The notes: generated from the sequence alone by a model not told the origin. A DNA stretch of 64,000 nt from Haematobia irritans (GCF_050003625.1 NC_134398.1:61760891-61824890), one strand, 5' to 3'. Shown: positions 24,372 to 35,687, numbered from the stretch's first letter. Numbers and translations: made by a program.

Positions 24372-24980
24372 TAAAAAATGAGGCACCCACCTTGCAGAAA
24401 GCATTTTCATCTGTAGTTCTTCATGCAAAATTAAATGGACTCGATCATTTGAGATGCCCATGATATTAGCAATTTCACACACTTTTATTCGTCGATCATT
24501 TAATACCATATCATTCACTTTGGCTGCAATTTCTGTTGTTGTTGCTGTTTTTGGACGTCCACTATACCGAGAGAAGGAATATGATCACCTCAAACATGTT
24601 TTAAGAGCAAAATGTTATTTTTGGGTGGTGACCATGTAACATGGTTTTCGCAACCATGTTATTTTCTCGGAAATCATGTATCTGATTTCGGAAAGCAGGT
24701 TATATTTGACGTGAAAATAACATTTTAGTGACAAACATGTTACATGGTCACCATACAAAAATAACATTTTGCTCTTGAAACATGTTTGAGGTGATCATAT
24801 TATTTCTCTGCGTGTACGTGGTTCATCATCAATGCTTGTACGACCACGTTTAAATTCAACAGCCCAATTTTTTACTGTTGCATATGAAGGAGCACTTTCA
24901 CCTAACACATTCACCATATCATTATGAATTTCTTGTCCCGATAAACCTTTTTTATGTAAATATTTAATGACATCACTCAT
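24372..24980 (-). pseudogene. mariner transposase, N-terminal part, split by a MITE
   Basis: Two helix-turn-helix modules of a mariner transposase are readable. The first starts at the ATG at 24980 (MSDVIKYLHKKGL) and includes GESAPSYATVKNWAVEFKRG. The second, at 24372-24562, includes NDRRIKVCEIANIMGIS and LSARWVPHFLTV. Between them is a 250-bp MITE (24565-24814) inserted at TA; without it and one TA the two parts join in one frame at the GRPK linker expected between the modules. The catalytic DDD domain is absent: the gene is cut at 24371 by an M2 fragment. A pseudogene of the mariner family proper; subfamily not assigned. Confidence 0.85.
24565..24814. mobile_element. 250-bp palindromic MITE
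   Basis: Terminal inverted repeats of about 79 bp (left from TACCGAGAGAAGG, right from CACGCAGAGAAA on the other strand) sharing AATATGATCACCTCAAACAT and GTGACCATGTAACATG. TA flanks at 24563-24564 and 24815-24816. Half copies lie at 29027-29096 and about 59605-59665. Confidence 0.9.
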
Positions 24981-25535
24981 TTCTAATTTTTCTATTGTAA
25001 AAAAATTGCGGATGCGTCTTTTTTGATCACCTGTTTCTATATGAAGAAGTTGCCAGATCGAAACAAAATTTAACATGTGTTCATAACAGAGATGGAAGTT
25101 TCCAAAACACTTAATTTTTTTCTGTTTATACCGCGCTTTTTGTGCTAGGCTAAGAAGTTTCCGAACTGCCCTCGTGGAACCATATACTATGACATTATGC
25201 ACGCAAAGAAAAAAAACGTTTGGAAAACGTGTACCGAAAACGTTTTTCTTTTGTTAGAGTTTTTTGAATTGCTTCGAAAATTTTAAACTTTTATCACCAA
25301 AAAAATTCGTTTGTTACAAAATTTTTATTTTTTCAATAAAAAAAGTTATTTTTGAAACAACAACACAGCCCATTTCGTTTATATCAAACACTGTTCTTTT
25401 CTGACTTTAGGTCTTTAAAAAGACACATTTTACAGTTCAAAATTTAATATACTACAATGTAATGTTGAGCATTTTTTCGGAATCTTCCGAACATATCTGG
25501 AATATATGTAAAAAAAAAAACAAAAAAAAAACTTT

Positions 25536-25613
25536 GGTCGAAGCAGGGATCGAACCCACGACCCTTGGCATGCAAGTCGGACGTAGCAACCACTGCTCCA
25601 CGGTGCCAAACTA
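25536..25613 (-). mobile_element. tRNA-related SINE head
   Basis: On the minus strand an A-box-like TGGAGCAGTGG is followed about 40 bases later by a B box GGTTCGATCCC, the internal RNA polymerase III promoter of tRNA-derived SINEs. It is close to the head of the SINE at 28564-28910. The folded arms do not form a proper cloverleaf, so it is not called a tRNA gene. Confidence 0.7.
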
Positions 25614-25723
25614 AATGTTTGTTTCTGTCAAATAAACTTTGTTTATTCGGTTCGTGGGCGCCGCAAGCTATGCTATATAAATATAACTTATATGGATATT
25701 TATTTATTGATGACCATAACAGG

Positions 25724-25798
25724 TACATAGCTCAGTGGTTAGTGTGTTGGCATACAAAGTGCATGGTCCGCGGTTCGATTCTCCGTCCAGGCAAAAGG
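25724..25798 (+). mobile_element. tRNA-like segment with A and B boxes
   Basis: TAGCTCAGTGG (A box, 25735-25745 region) and GGTTCGATTCT (B box, about 25772-25782) in tRNA spacing. The acceptor and T-stem bases do not pair well, so this is a SINE-like derivative. A decayed relative with TTTCGATTCTCCGTGCAGGC sits inside element X at about 46606-46625. Confidence 0.65.
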
Positions 25799-26080
25799 AA
25801 AATAAAAATTTAAAAATTTATAAAATCGTATAATTTCTTCTACATTGTTGGTATTACAGGAAAACGTGTTAAGAACTAAAAAAAACTCATGGATGTGAGA
25901 AAGATGTGAGGGAAAATGCAATTAGCAAGAAAACATTTTTTGTAGTTTGTCTTTATGAAATTGTTTTTACATCCTGGAAAAGAATAAACGTTTATCACAA
26001 ACAGTATATACTTTTCTTCCAAACACACTTCCTTACAGCGAAAAGCAAATGAGAAACGAAAGAATTATTTTTTTGCGTGT

Positions 26081-27861
26081 GGATACATAAAAGCAGTTCT
26101 TGACGTCCAAGGAAAACCTGCAAGTGTTTGGTTCATCTTATATTTAGAAATTAATATTACAGTAATTAGTTTACATTGATTTTAAATTATGTTCTTTAAA
26201 AACTTGAAATTTAGTTTTCATGCTTCTTCATTGGTATAAAAACTTAATTTGTACTTGTTAGCACTATTTCTCCATTTCATAAAGAATGGTGTTGTTGCGT
26301 TTCATTGCCTGAATATTAGATGTATGTAAACATATTGGCACAATGCCTATGGAAGTTCCCCAGGTCTGTTAATTTCTTTTTATGTCTACATCGCTTGGGG
26401 TAAATGTGAATTAAATGCTTTCTTCTAATACTCAGATTTCATCCAAATATTCTATATGTACCTTCTCAAGGAAAATAATAACATGGCGAAACTATTAACC
26501 TTAGTGTCAACGCTGTAGTGAATTTTAAAATGAAATAATTTGTACCATTTTTGTATTAAGCATTGTGTTTTTTTAACTATAACTATTTGCATTAATTTAT
26601 AACAAACTAACAATAAACATGTGTAAATAATTAGCAATAAATTATACATATAACCATTGCTTGTATCCGATTCATGTTATCCCTTTCCATTCATAACAAA
26701 TCTTGACAATAAGCATTGGTGCGAAGGCCAAATGACCTGGGCAATAATGATGCCAATGGAAAATATGTTTTAATATTTATGTAGATTCGACAACATGTTA
26801 TACATATAGAAAATTTTAGGTATTTCCAGAGGAATTTTTAACAAAAAAAAAAAACAATTGATGTATTAAAAGAATGATTGCCATTATTCTACACGTAAAA
26901 GAAATCTGTCCTACCATTTAGACTGTTAAAACTTTTTGGACCACACACGTGCTGTTGTAACTTCCTCTATAATTTGTTTCCTCTATGACTTCGCTATAAT
27001 TTTAAACTAAATCGGAGACGTTGTGCTTTTGAGAAAGATCCCACTCTCTGTCTCTGAATTAACTCTTTATTACTGCTATTACAAATATTTAGGAAACAGC
27101 TTTATTTAAGTGATGACTACATTATTTTTTCTGTGCGTATTCATAAAATTTGAATTTTCATTTATAAAAATACAACTAGGAGTTCTTCGTTTCAATATAC
27201 ATCCTTAGTCCCGGTAATATAATAGCAAATGTTGTTATTGGCATTAGGCCAGTTCAAATATTTATTACAGGATATACATGTTTCTATGTCTGCGTTAACA
27301 TCTATTTCCCTTCATTGTTCATAAATTTATATGACAATCTAATACAGTTAAAAACAAACAAATACAGCGGAAATAGCTTATTTTACTATAAAGTTTAATA
27401 CGATATTGTATTTTAATTTGCTGGTAATTTTTTCTTTGCCATTAGTTATAATTTTTAATTGAAATAATGCAAGAGTAGGTTATTCCATAAATTTTACTAC
27501 ACTACACTAATCACTACATAATGACCAGGGTTACGATAAATAGTAAAAACATATAATATATTGTAGAGAAAGAATTCATAAATGTATAATAGAAATATAG
27601 ATAACTTACACTTGAGGAAAAAAAAATAATTTATAGGTGCTAATATTTTATTTTAATATTTGGTAAATTTAAAGGTAATTTGATTATATATTAGACTATA
27701 AAGAACTTACGTAACTCAGTTATATTAGAAAAACGCGAACCAAAAAATTGTATGGGAGCTCTGTAGAAATTCGAGCAGATGTTAAGGTATTTCCGAAACA
27801 CTTTAAAGAGTACAACTTTTGTTAAGTTTGAAGAAGATGGAGGTTTGTATTAAAATATATG
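26081..27861. other. unassigned DNA, possibly host intergenic
   Basis: About 1.8 kb with no recognised repeat, no paired termini and no open frame with a domain. One of the longest stretches without a recognisable transposon. Confidence 0.45.
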
Positions 27862-28517
27862 CACTGAAAAAAAAGCATACTCGGTTCCAAAGATTTTGTC
27901 TTTACTTTAAAAAATTTGGTATTGATTCCGAGCCAAAGAAGCGGAGAATACAAGTAAGGATACTTTTAAGACACAATTCTCTTTTAAATTTAGGTTTTGT
28001 GTACTTGCTTCTAGGAAGCAAATTTTAATTTTTCGCTTTCTCAGCTTTGTTTCTTCATATGCTATCAAAGTCCTTTAAAAACGAGTTAACGGCAACTTTA
28101 TTTTCCAAATTAGGACTCGACTTCCAGTAGAAATTATGCTATTTTTGAAGTAAAAAACTTCTTTAAAAGAAAGTTTTGAAAAACATGTCCTATATTTGAA
28201 CGATTTTTTGCTTTGTAGTCAAGGTGCAAAAAGACAACAAATTTAAAGACAATTTCATTAAATTTAAAGAATTTTTCTGAATTATTAAAGTCAAGTTGAC
28301 CTTAGCCTATAAATTTTTTCTTTCATGTTAAGATACCCATTTTTAAGTCAAATCACTTAATTATAAGGACAATACGACTTCATTGAAAAGTTTATCGACT
28401 TTTGGACAAGGAAAATAACTTTATTTTAGAGAAATGCGTCTTCAATGCTTAGCAAAATTTGTATTCGTATTTTAAAGACATGAAATCTTTGACCTCACGA
28501 CAATATTTTTTTCAGTG
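27862..28517 (+). mobile_element. MITE family M2, complete reference copy (656 bp)
   Basis: Starts CACTGAAAAAAAAGCATAC and ends GACAATATTTTTTTCAGTG; the terminal 12 bases form an inverted repeat. The right flank is TA; the left flank has changed to TG. An open frame at 27819-28028 crosses the left end and is chance. All other M2 copies can be aligned to it by eye. Confidence 0.82.
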
Positions 28518-28563
28518 TAAACAAATATGAAATAGGAAATATTTCTCATATATAAATTATATA

Positions 28564-28910
28564 GGTTAGGTTAGGTTATGTGGCAGCCCGATGTATCAGG
28601 CTCACTTAGACTATTCAGTCCATTGTGATACCACATTGGTGAACTTCTCTCTTATCACTGAGTGCTGCCCGATTCCATGTTAAGCTCAATGACAAGGGAC
28701 CTCCTTTTTATAGCCGAGTCCGAACGGCGTTCCACATTGCAGTGAAACCACTTAGAGAAGCTTTGAAACCCTCAGAAATGTCACCAGCATTACTGAGGTG
28801 GGATAATCCACCGCTGAAAAACTTTTTGGTGTTCGGTCGAAGCAGGAATCGAACCCACGACCTTGTGTATGCAAGGCGGGCATGCTAACCATTGCACCAC
28901 GGTGGCTCCC
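28564..28910 (-). mobile_element. complete tRNA-derived SINE (347 bp)
   Basis: Flanked by the 12-bp duplication ATAAATTATATA (28552-28563 and 28911-28922). On the minus strand it begins GGGAGCCACCGTGGTGCAAT, with a tRNA-like head (B box GGTTCGATTCC), a body of about 240 bp containing CGGACTCGGCTATAAAAAGG, and a 3' end ...GGCTGCCACATAACCTAACC. Five further copies or fragments lie at 15008-15100, 39455-39530, 47760-48065, 57164-57390 and 60924-60985. Transcription would be by RNA polymerase III; mobilisation would depend on a partner LINE that is not identified here. Confidence 0.9.
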
Positions 28911-29026
28911 ATAAATTATATAATATTTCTCATAAATAAATATAAAATTCATATTTTTTTTCAATAATCTACTTCTCGACTTATTCTACATATGTACTAC
29001 ACCCAAAAAATTAATACACGCATAAA

Positions 29027-29200
29027 AGGAATATGATCACCTCAAACATGTTTCAAGAGCAAAATGTTATTTTTGTATGGGGACCATGTAACAAAAGACG
29101 AATCTGTGCCAAATTTCAGGACGATAGCGCTATTATTGAAGGCTGTAGCGTGATTACAACAGACAGACAGACGGACCTGCTTATATCGTCTTAGAAAAAT
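29027..29200 (+). repeat. half palindromic MITE joined to a family C tail fragment
   Basis: AAAAGGAATATGATCACCTC through GGGGACCATGTAAC is one arm of the MITE seen whole at 24565-24814. It runs directly into ACGAATCTGTGCCAAATTTC and ACAGACAGACAGACGGACC, the tail style of the array families. Confidence 0.65.
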
Positions 29201-29226
29201 ACACACATACTCGTACATACCCACAA

Positions 29227-30400
29227 TGCACAGTGGTTCCAAATCGCTTTTTTTGGAAATAATTCTGTAACTTTTGAACGGATAAAGATATCAACATAAT
29301 TTTTTCTGTGTGTGAAAGCTGAAGTGTTTTCCTCTAAGTTTGCAAATTTGTGTCTCTAAGTTTGCCTATTGTGTCCACGGGCTGACCTGTAGGCGTTGAA
29401 AGTTGGTCACTTCGGGGTAAGAAATTTTGTTTTAGCTTTTAACTCCTCAATTTTGAACCGATTTCGATGCTATTTCATTGCTGGGACTTGTAAAGCTCTA
29501 TTAAAAAGTTTGGGTGCGTATGCAATTATCTTTTACCGTTCGTAAGATATAGGCCCACAATTTATTTTTTTGGAAAATTTTGACAAAGTGGGGTTAGTAT
29601 TTTGAAAGGAGAAGTTCCGTTTTTGAGTGGATTCGTAATTTTTCTTAACTGCATTCCCTATAAAATTCTACGAATTCTAGAAGAAAGAAATGTGTGCTTT
29701 AGATTAAAAATTATAAAGTCCACAAATTAGAATTTCAAAAAAATATCGAATTTTCACCATTTTTTTTGGAAAAAGGCACATAAATTCTTTCTATCGTAAC
29801 ATTTCTCTATAGACGTCTCCCAACCCTATTTTACTTGTTTCTTATAGAGCACCAACTAAGGATAAGTTTTAAGCTTTTATCGGCCATTTTGGTGAAGTAG
29901 TATATGAGTTCTTCTCCTCCCAAAATCTGCAATTTTTTAAAAAGAAAAAATTTTGTTTTCAAAAATTCTCATTTGTCAAAGCACCGATTGCTAAGTCAAC
30001 CTGTTTTCCAAAAAGCTCTATGTGTCCACTAAATAACTGTAAAAGATTTCAACATCCTACCAGTAAACATCTGAGAAATATGCAAATTACAAAAAAATAA
30101 CGTGTTTTCAATATATGACCCCTTTTTGGAGATTTTTGATACCAATTGTGGGAATGGTATATTCAGCAATATTTCTTAAAACAAATTTCCCTTCAAAAAT
30201 CAATAAAAATTTTAATAAATATTTTTTTTTTAATGATATCACAATTAGTTCAAACGTTATTAATGTTTCAATTCATATTTTTAATTCCCAAAAAATCGGA
30301 ATTTTGTTCTTTATAATTGCACAGAAATAAAGCTTTCTCAAATACCTTTCCAACGATGTATTATATGCATACCCGTGCTTAGCCAAATGCGCAGAAACTT
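29227..30400. repeat. dispersed repeat with CACAGTGGTTCCAAATCG start
   Basis: The first 330 bases (CACAGTGGTTCCAAATCG, TTGAACGGATAAAGATATC, GAAAGTTGGTCACTTCGGGG, TTATCTTTTACCGTTCGTAAG) recur in reverse at 36057-36320. The CACAGTGG start resembles Tc1-type termini but the right end is not found. No transposase domain; an open frame at 30115-30330 has none either. Confidence 0.55.
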
Positions 30401-30576
30401 GAACTAACCGTCACTAACTCTGGTAAAATAATGCATTTCTGCAAATGTACGTTTATATGGGGGCTATACCTAAATCTGAACCGATTTCAAATAAATTCGG
30501 CATACATAGTTGAAATGTTAATGCTGCTACCTGTGAGAAATTTCAAGAAAATCGGAGTGAAACTGTGGTCTCGGAG

Positions 30577-31956
30577 TGTAACGGCTCTCACACTGGATCC
30601 TAACTTCTACTGACCATTGCTACCGAATGTTCCGACCTTGCTCAGTGGAGGGGGGGTGTTCTTGTCGCCGAAGTTAGATCCCAGCCGCTTACACCAACAA
30701 TAAAATTTTAATGGTAGCATACATTTTTTTTTCATAATGACAAACCTAGTTAGCTATTTAAAAGAAAACGGAACCGGTCCCGGAAAATGGATATCTAGGT
30801 GTCATTGATATCCGATCGGTTATCCCACCCTTCCTTGCCGACCAAGATGTTTGTCAGCCCTAACGACACTCTACACGCTCAAACCTTCAATTTCGAAAAT
30901 TAAACGCAAATACTTTAATAATAATATTGCATATTTTTAGAAATCATTATATTGACAATTATTTCTAGATCAACAAATAAATTAAAGGGGAATTAAAAAT
31001 TATGTTAAATTGCAAAAAGTGGCCTATCTCAATATTTTAAAATTCTAATACAAGAAAACAAATCAGAATTAGTTGAATAATCTTAAATAATGAAAATTCC
31101 CATCATCCATAGATATATAACAAATTACGAAGATAAAAAAAACAAAGATTCTTTAATACTCACGAAATTATTTGAGTTGCTCAGCCAACAAGCGCTTGTG
31201 GACCAGTACTTGAGTTACAGTTTCTTAATATAACTTGAAAAGAATAATTTAAATTAAGAGTATATACATATATAGATGAGTAGGTTTGCGGTCTCCATAG
31301 TGTTTTCTGGAAAACGTTGATCTATATTGATTGTAATTTTTCAAAGTGTAGGCCAGACAGGGCTCTAGAAATAATTTCCTTATATATGATTTTCTTTTGA
31401 TACCCGGATTCTTTGTTGCTTCATGTAATTTATAGCGAATTGCGATATTTAGGTAAATTTGGGATATTTATGCCGCATTAATTGCCATTTTGAAAGCCTT
31501 TTTTCTTTCACAATCCAATTTAATTGTGCGTTTCAGCCATGTCAAAATTCCATATGCCAATTTTGCAATCTGTGGGATAGTCATCCCACAGATCCAAAAG
31601 ATCTGTGTCCAAATAACAGCCTTGTCCAACTTCCTGTGATTTAATGATGTCAAACCAATATTCAAATTTAAAAAAATTAAAGGATTTCGGCTAAAGATAA
31701 AAATTGTATTTCGCAGCTAATTGCAATAAATCTTATTCGCAAATCAAAACCAATTTCTCTTTATTTTTTTTTTCAAAATCTTTGCTTGCAACTTATTATG
31801 ATTGTGAAGTCGATCCAGAATGAAAATTTTCTATTTTCCAATTGACACATGAATGAAAGGCATTTCAATTTTTCAATTGCCTTTTTTCCAAAAAAAAAAA
31901 ACTGAATTTAAAGTTTTCAAAGTAAAACTGTGCAAGTGCGTGAAACCCCCGTCATA
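30577..31956 (-). repeat. 3' LTR
   Basis: Plus-strand text starts TGTAACGGCTCTCACACTGG and ends ACCCCCGTCATA. It lacks the extra A present in the other LTR near 33240 and differs at one base near 30911 (ACTTTAA against AATTTAA). Open frames of 61-65 codons in it are repeated exactly in the other LTR and have no domain. Confidence 0.92.
31570..31607. other. two overlapping hairpins in the 3' LTR
   Basis: CTGTGGGAT-AGTC-ATCCCACAG (31570-31591) and CACAGATC-CAAAA-GATCTGTG (31587-31607) are both perfect stems and share the bases CACAG, so only one can form at a time. The same pair is present in the other LTR at 33669-33706. Confidence 0.8.
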
Positions 31957-32648
31957 AAATACACCACCTGTACTAAAAAAAAAAAAAAAAAAAAAAAATC
32001 TTATTTCCAGATGTCTTTAGCATGGTATATCCCGCTTCCTTTTCCATCCGCGTCTTCAAGTTCGTAATATACATGTTTTATAACTATTTTACTCAATGTG
32101 AAAAAAAAAATTCTTCGAGTTGCAAATGTTTATACACAAACTGATAGTATTCTACTCTTGAAGATTATCACGTGTATAATGTTTTCCTTTACCATTCCAT
32201 TTTCTTAGAAACAAATATAAAAAAAACTATTGAATATGATCATTGTAGGTAGATAACCACTATTTAGTATCAAAATCCTTCTTAAATGATCTTATTCAAC
32301 ATATAGCACTAAAATTTTTACCACTCACTAACATCTAATGCCAAAAGTAAAACTCTGTCATGTGAGTAAGATCCCAACTGTACTCAGGACCAAAATTCTC
32401 AAACATTCTAGAGTGATTATTCTGACCAACCCAAAAAAAATTTATCTAAGTTTGGCTTTAAATCCCACATGAATGAATGCAAATTAAAGAATCCAAAACA
32501 GATAAATATTTCTAAATTTGGATTTTTTTTTTTTTTTTTTTTTGATCTGTCATTATATGGGGAAATATCGATAGATGAACATGAACATGATTTGTTATCA
32601 AAGTTTATGTAAATTAATTACTCTATATTTTTTTCCACCGATATCGGG

Positions 32649-32665
32649 CCCCACGTTGGGCGCCA
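32649..32665 (-). promoter_or_regulatory. primer binding site for tRNA-Lys
   Basis: The plus-strand text CCCCACGTTGGGCGCCA is the 3' end, including CCA, of insect tRNA-Lys(CUU) as I know it. On the minus strand it directly follows the 5' LTR, which fixes the orientation of the element. Confidence 0.9.
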
Positions 32666-32674
32666 TTTATTTTA

Positions 32675-34055
32675 TGTAACGGCTCTCACACTGGATCCTA
32701 ACTTCTACTGACCATTGCTACCGAATGTTCCGACCTTGCTCAGTGGAGGGGGGGTGTTCTTGTCGCCGAAGTTAGATCCCAGCCGCTTACACCAACAATA
32801 AAATTTTAATGGTAGCATACATTTTTTTTTCATAATGACAAACCTAGTTAGCTATTTAAAAGAAAACGGAACCGGTCCCGGAAAATGGATATCTAGGTGT
32901 CATTGATATCCGATCGGTTATCCCACCCTTCCTTGCCGACCAAGATGTTTGTCAGCCCTAACGACACTCTACACGCTCAAACCTTCAATTTCGAAAATTA
33001 AACGCAAATAATTTAATAATAATATTGCATATTTTTAGAAATCATTATATTGACAATTATTTCTAGATCAACAAATAAATTAAAGGGGAATTAAAAATTA
33101 TGTTAAATTGCAAAAAGTGGCCTATCTCAATATTTTAAAATTCTAATACAAGAAAACAAATCAGAATTAGTTGAATAATCTTAAATAATGAAAATTCCCA
33201 TCATCCATAGATATATAACAAATTACGAAGATAAAAAAAAACAAAGCTTCTTTAATACTCACGAAATTATTTGAGTTGCTCAGCCAACAAGCGCTTGTGG
33301 ACCAGTACTTGAGTTACAGTTTCTTAATATAACTTGAAAAGAATAATTTAAATTAAGAGTATATACATATATAGATGAGTAGGTTTGCGGTCTCCATAGT
33401 GTTTTCTGGAAAACGTTGATCTATATTGATTGTAATTTTTCAAAGTGTAGGCCAGACAGGGCTCTAGAAATAATTTCCTTATATATGATTTTCTTTTGAT
33501 ACCCGGATTCTTTGTTGCTTCATGTAATTTATAGCGAATTGCGATATTTAGGTAAATTTGGGATATTTATGCCGCATTAATTGCCATTTTGAAAGCCTTT
33601 TTTCTTTCACAATCCAATTTAATTGTGCGTTTCAGCCATGTCAAAATTCCATATGCCAATTTTGCAATCTGTGGGATAGTCATCCCACAGATCCAAAAGA
33701 TCTGTGTCCAAATAACAGCCTTGTCCAACTTCCTGTGATTTAATGATGTCAAACCAATATTCAAATTTAAAAAAATTAAAGGATTTCGGCTAAAGATAAA
33801 AATTGTATTTCGCAGCTAATTGCAATAAATCTTATTCGCAAATCAAAACCAATTTCTCTTTATTTTTTTTTTCAAAATCTTTGCTTGCAACTTATTATGA
33901 TTGTGAAGTCGATCCAGAATGAAAATTTTCTATTTTCCAATTGACACATGAATGAAAGGCATTTCAATTTTTCAATTGCCTTTTTTCCAAAAAAAAAAAA
34001 CTGAATTTAAAGTTTTCAAAGTAAAACTGTGCAAGTGCGTGAAACCCCCGTCATA
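32675..34055 (-). repeat. 5' LTR
   Basis: Partner of the LTR at 30577-31956, 1381 bp. Its inner edge is separated from the primer binding site by 9 bases (ATTTATTTT region), the usual short gap. Confidence 0.92.
33669..33706. other. two overlapping hairpins in the 5' LTR
   Basis: Exact second copy of the mutually exclusive stem pair at 31570-31607, in the LTR that would act as promoter. Confidence 0.8.
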
Positions 34056-34364
34056 GGAGTGAAAATTTAGTTTCTGGTAAGTGTGTATCGAACAATAGAT
34101 ACAGTGGCGTGCATAAATGAGTACATAATTAATTTTTTACAATTCTAAGCGAATAAAAAAAGCAATAAATAAACTCTAAATTATTTTATTTTTCCTTTAT
34201 TCCTTCAACAATTCTAAATAAAATAACAAAAACTCAAAACAAAAAGTAAATAATTCAGAGAGATAAATAAACATAACAAAAAAAATCGTATGTACTCAAT
34301 TTTGCACTTTTTGATGTACTCATTATAAAACCAAAATATATCGTTATGTTAGTTTTGTATTTTA

Positions 34365-35658
34365 AAGGGTGATACGGTCAAAATTTGGTCAATATAAACT
34401 TGACGTATTTCTTTCAATTTTGCATTTAAAAAACCTGAACACCCCTCATTTTGAAGGTGTGTGTAGAATGTTGCTCCTATTTTGATTTTGGAGTTCACTC
34501 TTCAGTTGTCAAAATGCCGTCCAAGCAAGAAGAGCAGCGTATCAAAATTTTGCTCCCGCATCGCGAAAATCCGAGCTACTCGCACGCAAAGCTGGCAAAA
34601 TCGCTAAAAGTTGCCAAATCAACCGTTACAAATGTAATTAAAGTGTTTGGGGAACGTTTGTCGACCGCCAGGAAGTCTGGATCGGGGGGAAATCGAAAAC
34701 CGGAAGCCGCTGAGACGACAAAGAGAGTTGCCGGTAGTTTCAAGCGAAACCCTAACCTCACTCTCCGAGATGCCGCAAATAAGCTGGGTGTGTCGTCTAC
34801 AACCGTGCATCGAGCCAAAAAACGAGCCGGACTATCGACTTACAAGAAGGTAGTGACTCCAAATCGCGATGATAAACAAAATACGACGGCCAAAGCGCGA
34901 TCCCGGAAGCTGTACACGACGATGCTGACGAATTTGACTGCGTGGTAATGGACGACGAAACCTACGTCAAAGCCGACCACAAGCAGCTTTCGGGACAGGA
35001 GTTTTATACGGCAAAAGGAAGGGGAAATGTAGCAGATATTTTCAAGCACATAAAACTGTCAAAGTTCGCAAAGAAATATCTGGTTTGGCAAGCCATCTGT
35101 ATCTGTGGCTTGAAAAACAGCATTTTCATAGCTTCCGGGACTGTCAACCAAGAAATTTACGTGAAAGAGTGTTTGAATAAACGTCTGCTGCCTTTCCTGA
35201 AGAAACACGGTTGTTCCGTACTGTTTTGGCCGGATTTGGCATCTTGCCATTACGGTTAAAAGGCCATGGAGTGGTATGCCGCCAACAACGTGCAGGTGGT
35301 TCCCAAGGACAAGAACCCTCCCAACACGCCAGAGCTCCGCCCAATTGAGAAATACTGGGCTATTGTCAAGCGGAACCTAAAGAAGACAAAAAAACTGCTA
35401 AGGACGAGCAGCAGTTCAAGGCAAACTGGCTTTCTGCGGCGAAGAAGGTGGACAAGGTGGCTGTACAAAATCTGATGGCAGGTGTCAAGCGTGAGGCCCG
35501 GCAATTCGGATTTGGAAAAGCGAAAGCCTAACTGAATATTTTTCCTGAATTTTATACCAATTGAACTTGAAAAAGAAATTTAATTTGATTTTTTAAATAA
35601 ACGATTTCACCGATTTACACGCGTTTTCCCTTGACCAAATTTTGACCGTATCACCCTT
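34365..35658 (+). mobile_element. DD37E Tc1/mariner-type element (1294 bp)
   Basis: The 28-bp terminal inverted repeats are identical (both start AAGGGTGATACGGTCAAAAT) and TA flanks both sides (34363-34364 and 35659-35660). It is full length for this group but its transposase is broken. The family is the ITmD37E group first described from mosquitoes. A truncated relative lies at 41257-42054. Confidence 0.93.
34514..35531 (+). pseudogene. DD37E transposase, three lesions
   Basis: From the ATG at 34514 (MPSKQEEQRIKIL) the N-terminus has two helix-turn-helix regions (YSHAKLAKSLKVAKSTVTNV and LRDAANKLGVSSTTVHRAKK). The catalytic residues are in VVMDDETYVKAD, FWPDLASCHYG and PELRPIEKYWAI, with 37 residues between the second D and the E. 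Lesions: a missing base at about 34930 (compare AAGTTTGACTGC in the copy at 41408), a TAA at 35257-35259 just after CHYG, and a missing A in an A-run at about 35386-35392. About 340 residues expected, matching the family. Confidence 0.9.
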
Positions 35659-35687
35659 TATGCCTTTCTTTATGATCACGACTTTGT

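Larger units (their letters stand above)
25201..26080. mobile_element. TIR element carrying two tRNA-like segments
   Basis: Left end ACGCAAAGAAAAAAAACGTTT (first 20 bases) and right end, other strand, ACACGCAAAAAAATAATTC form a short inverted repeat. Inside are a minus-strand SINE head (25536-25613) and a plus-strand tRNA-like segment (25724-25798). Part of the left arm (ATTCGTTTGTTACAAAATTT) recurs reversed at 44680-44715. Boundaries rest on one pair of weak termini. Confidence 0.5.
30577..34055 (-). mobile_element. non-autonomous LTR retrotransposon (LARD-like)
   Basis: Two direct repeats of about 1380 bp (30577-31956 and 32675-34055) differ at only about three positions and flank a 718-bp interior. 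A primer binding site next to the right copy gives minus-strand orientation. The flanks carry GGAG at 30573-30576 and 34056-34059, a 4-bp target duplication if the LTR ends in CATA rather than CA. The interior has no gag or pol frame, so movement needs an autonomous partner. Long LTRs and tRNA-Lys priming resemble Osvaldo and Ulysses of Drosophila. It is inserted in a family C type fragment (30440-30576 and 34056 on). Confidence 0.88.

Noticed and set aside
25536..25798. tRNA genes
   Set aside because: A and B boxes are present but acceptor and T stems do not pair and no sensible anticodon arm can be drawn.
28564..28580. Interstitial telomere repeat from TTAGGTTAGG text
   Set aside because: It is the 3' tail of a SINE, repeated in six copies with the same neighbours. 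Flies lack simple telomeric repeats of this kind.
31459..33764. Two identical pairs of 61-65 codon frames
   Set aside because: They are the same piece of LTR present twice, with no domain, and the frames overlap on opposite strands.
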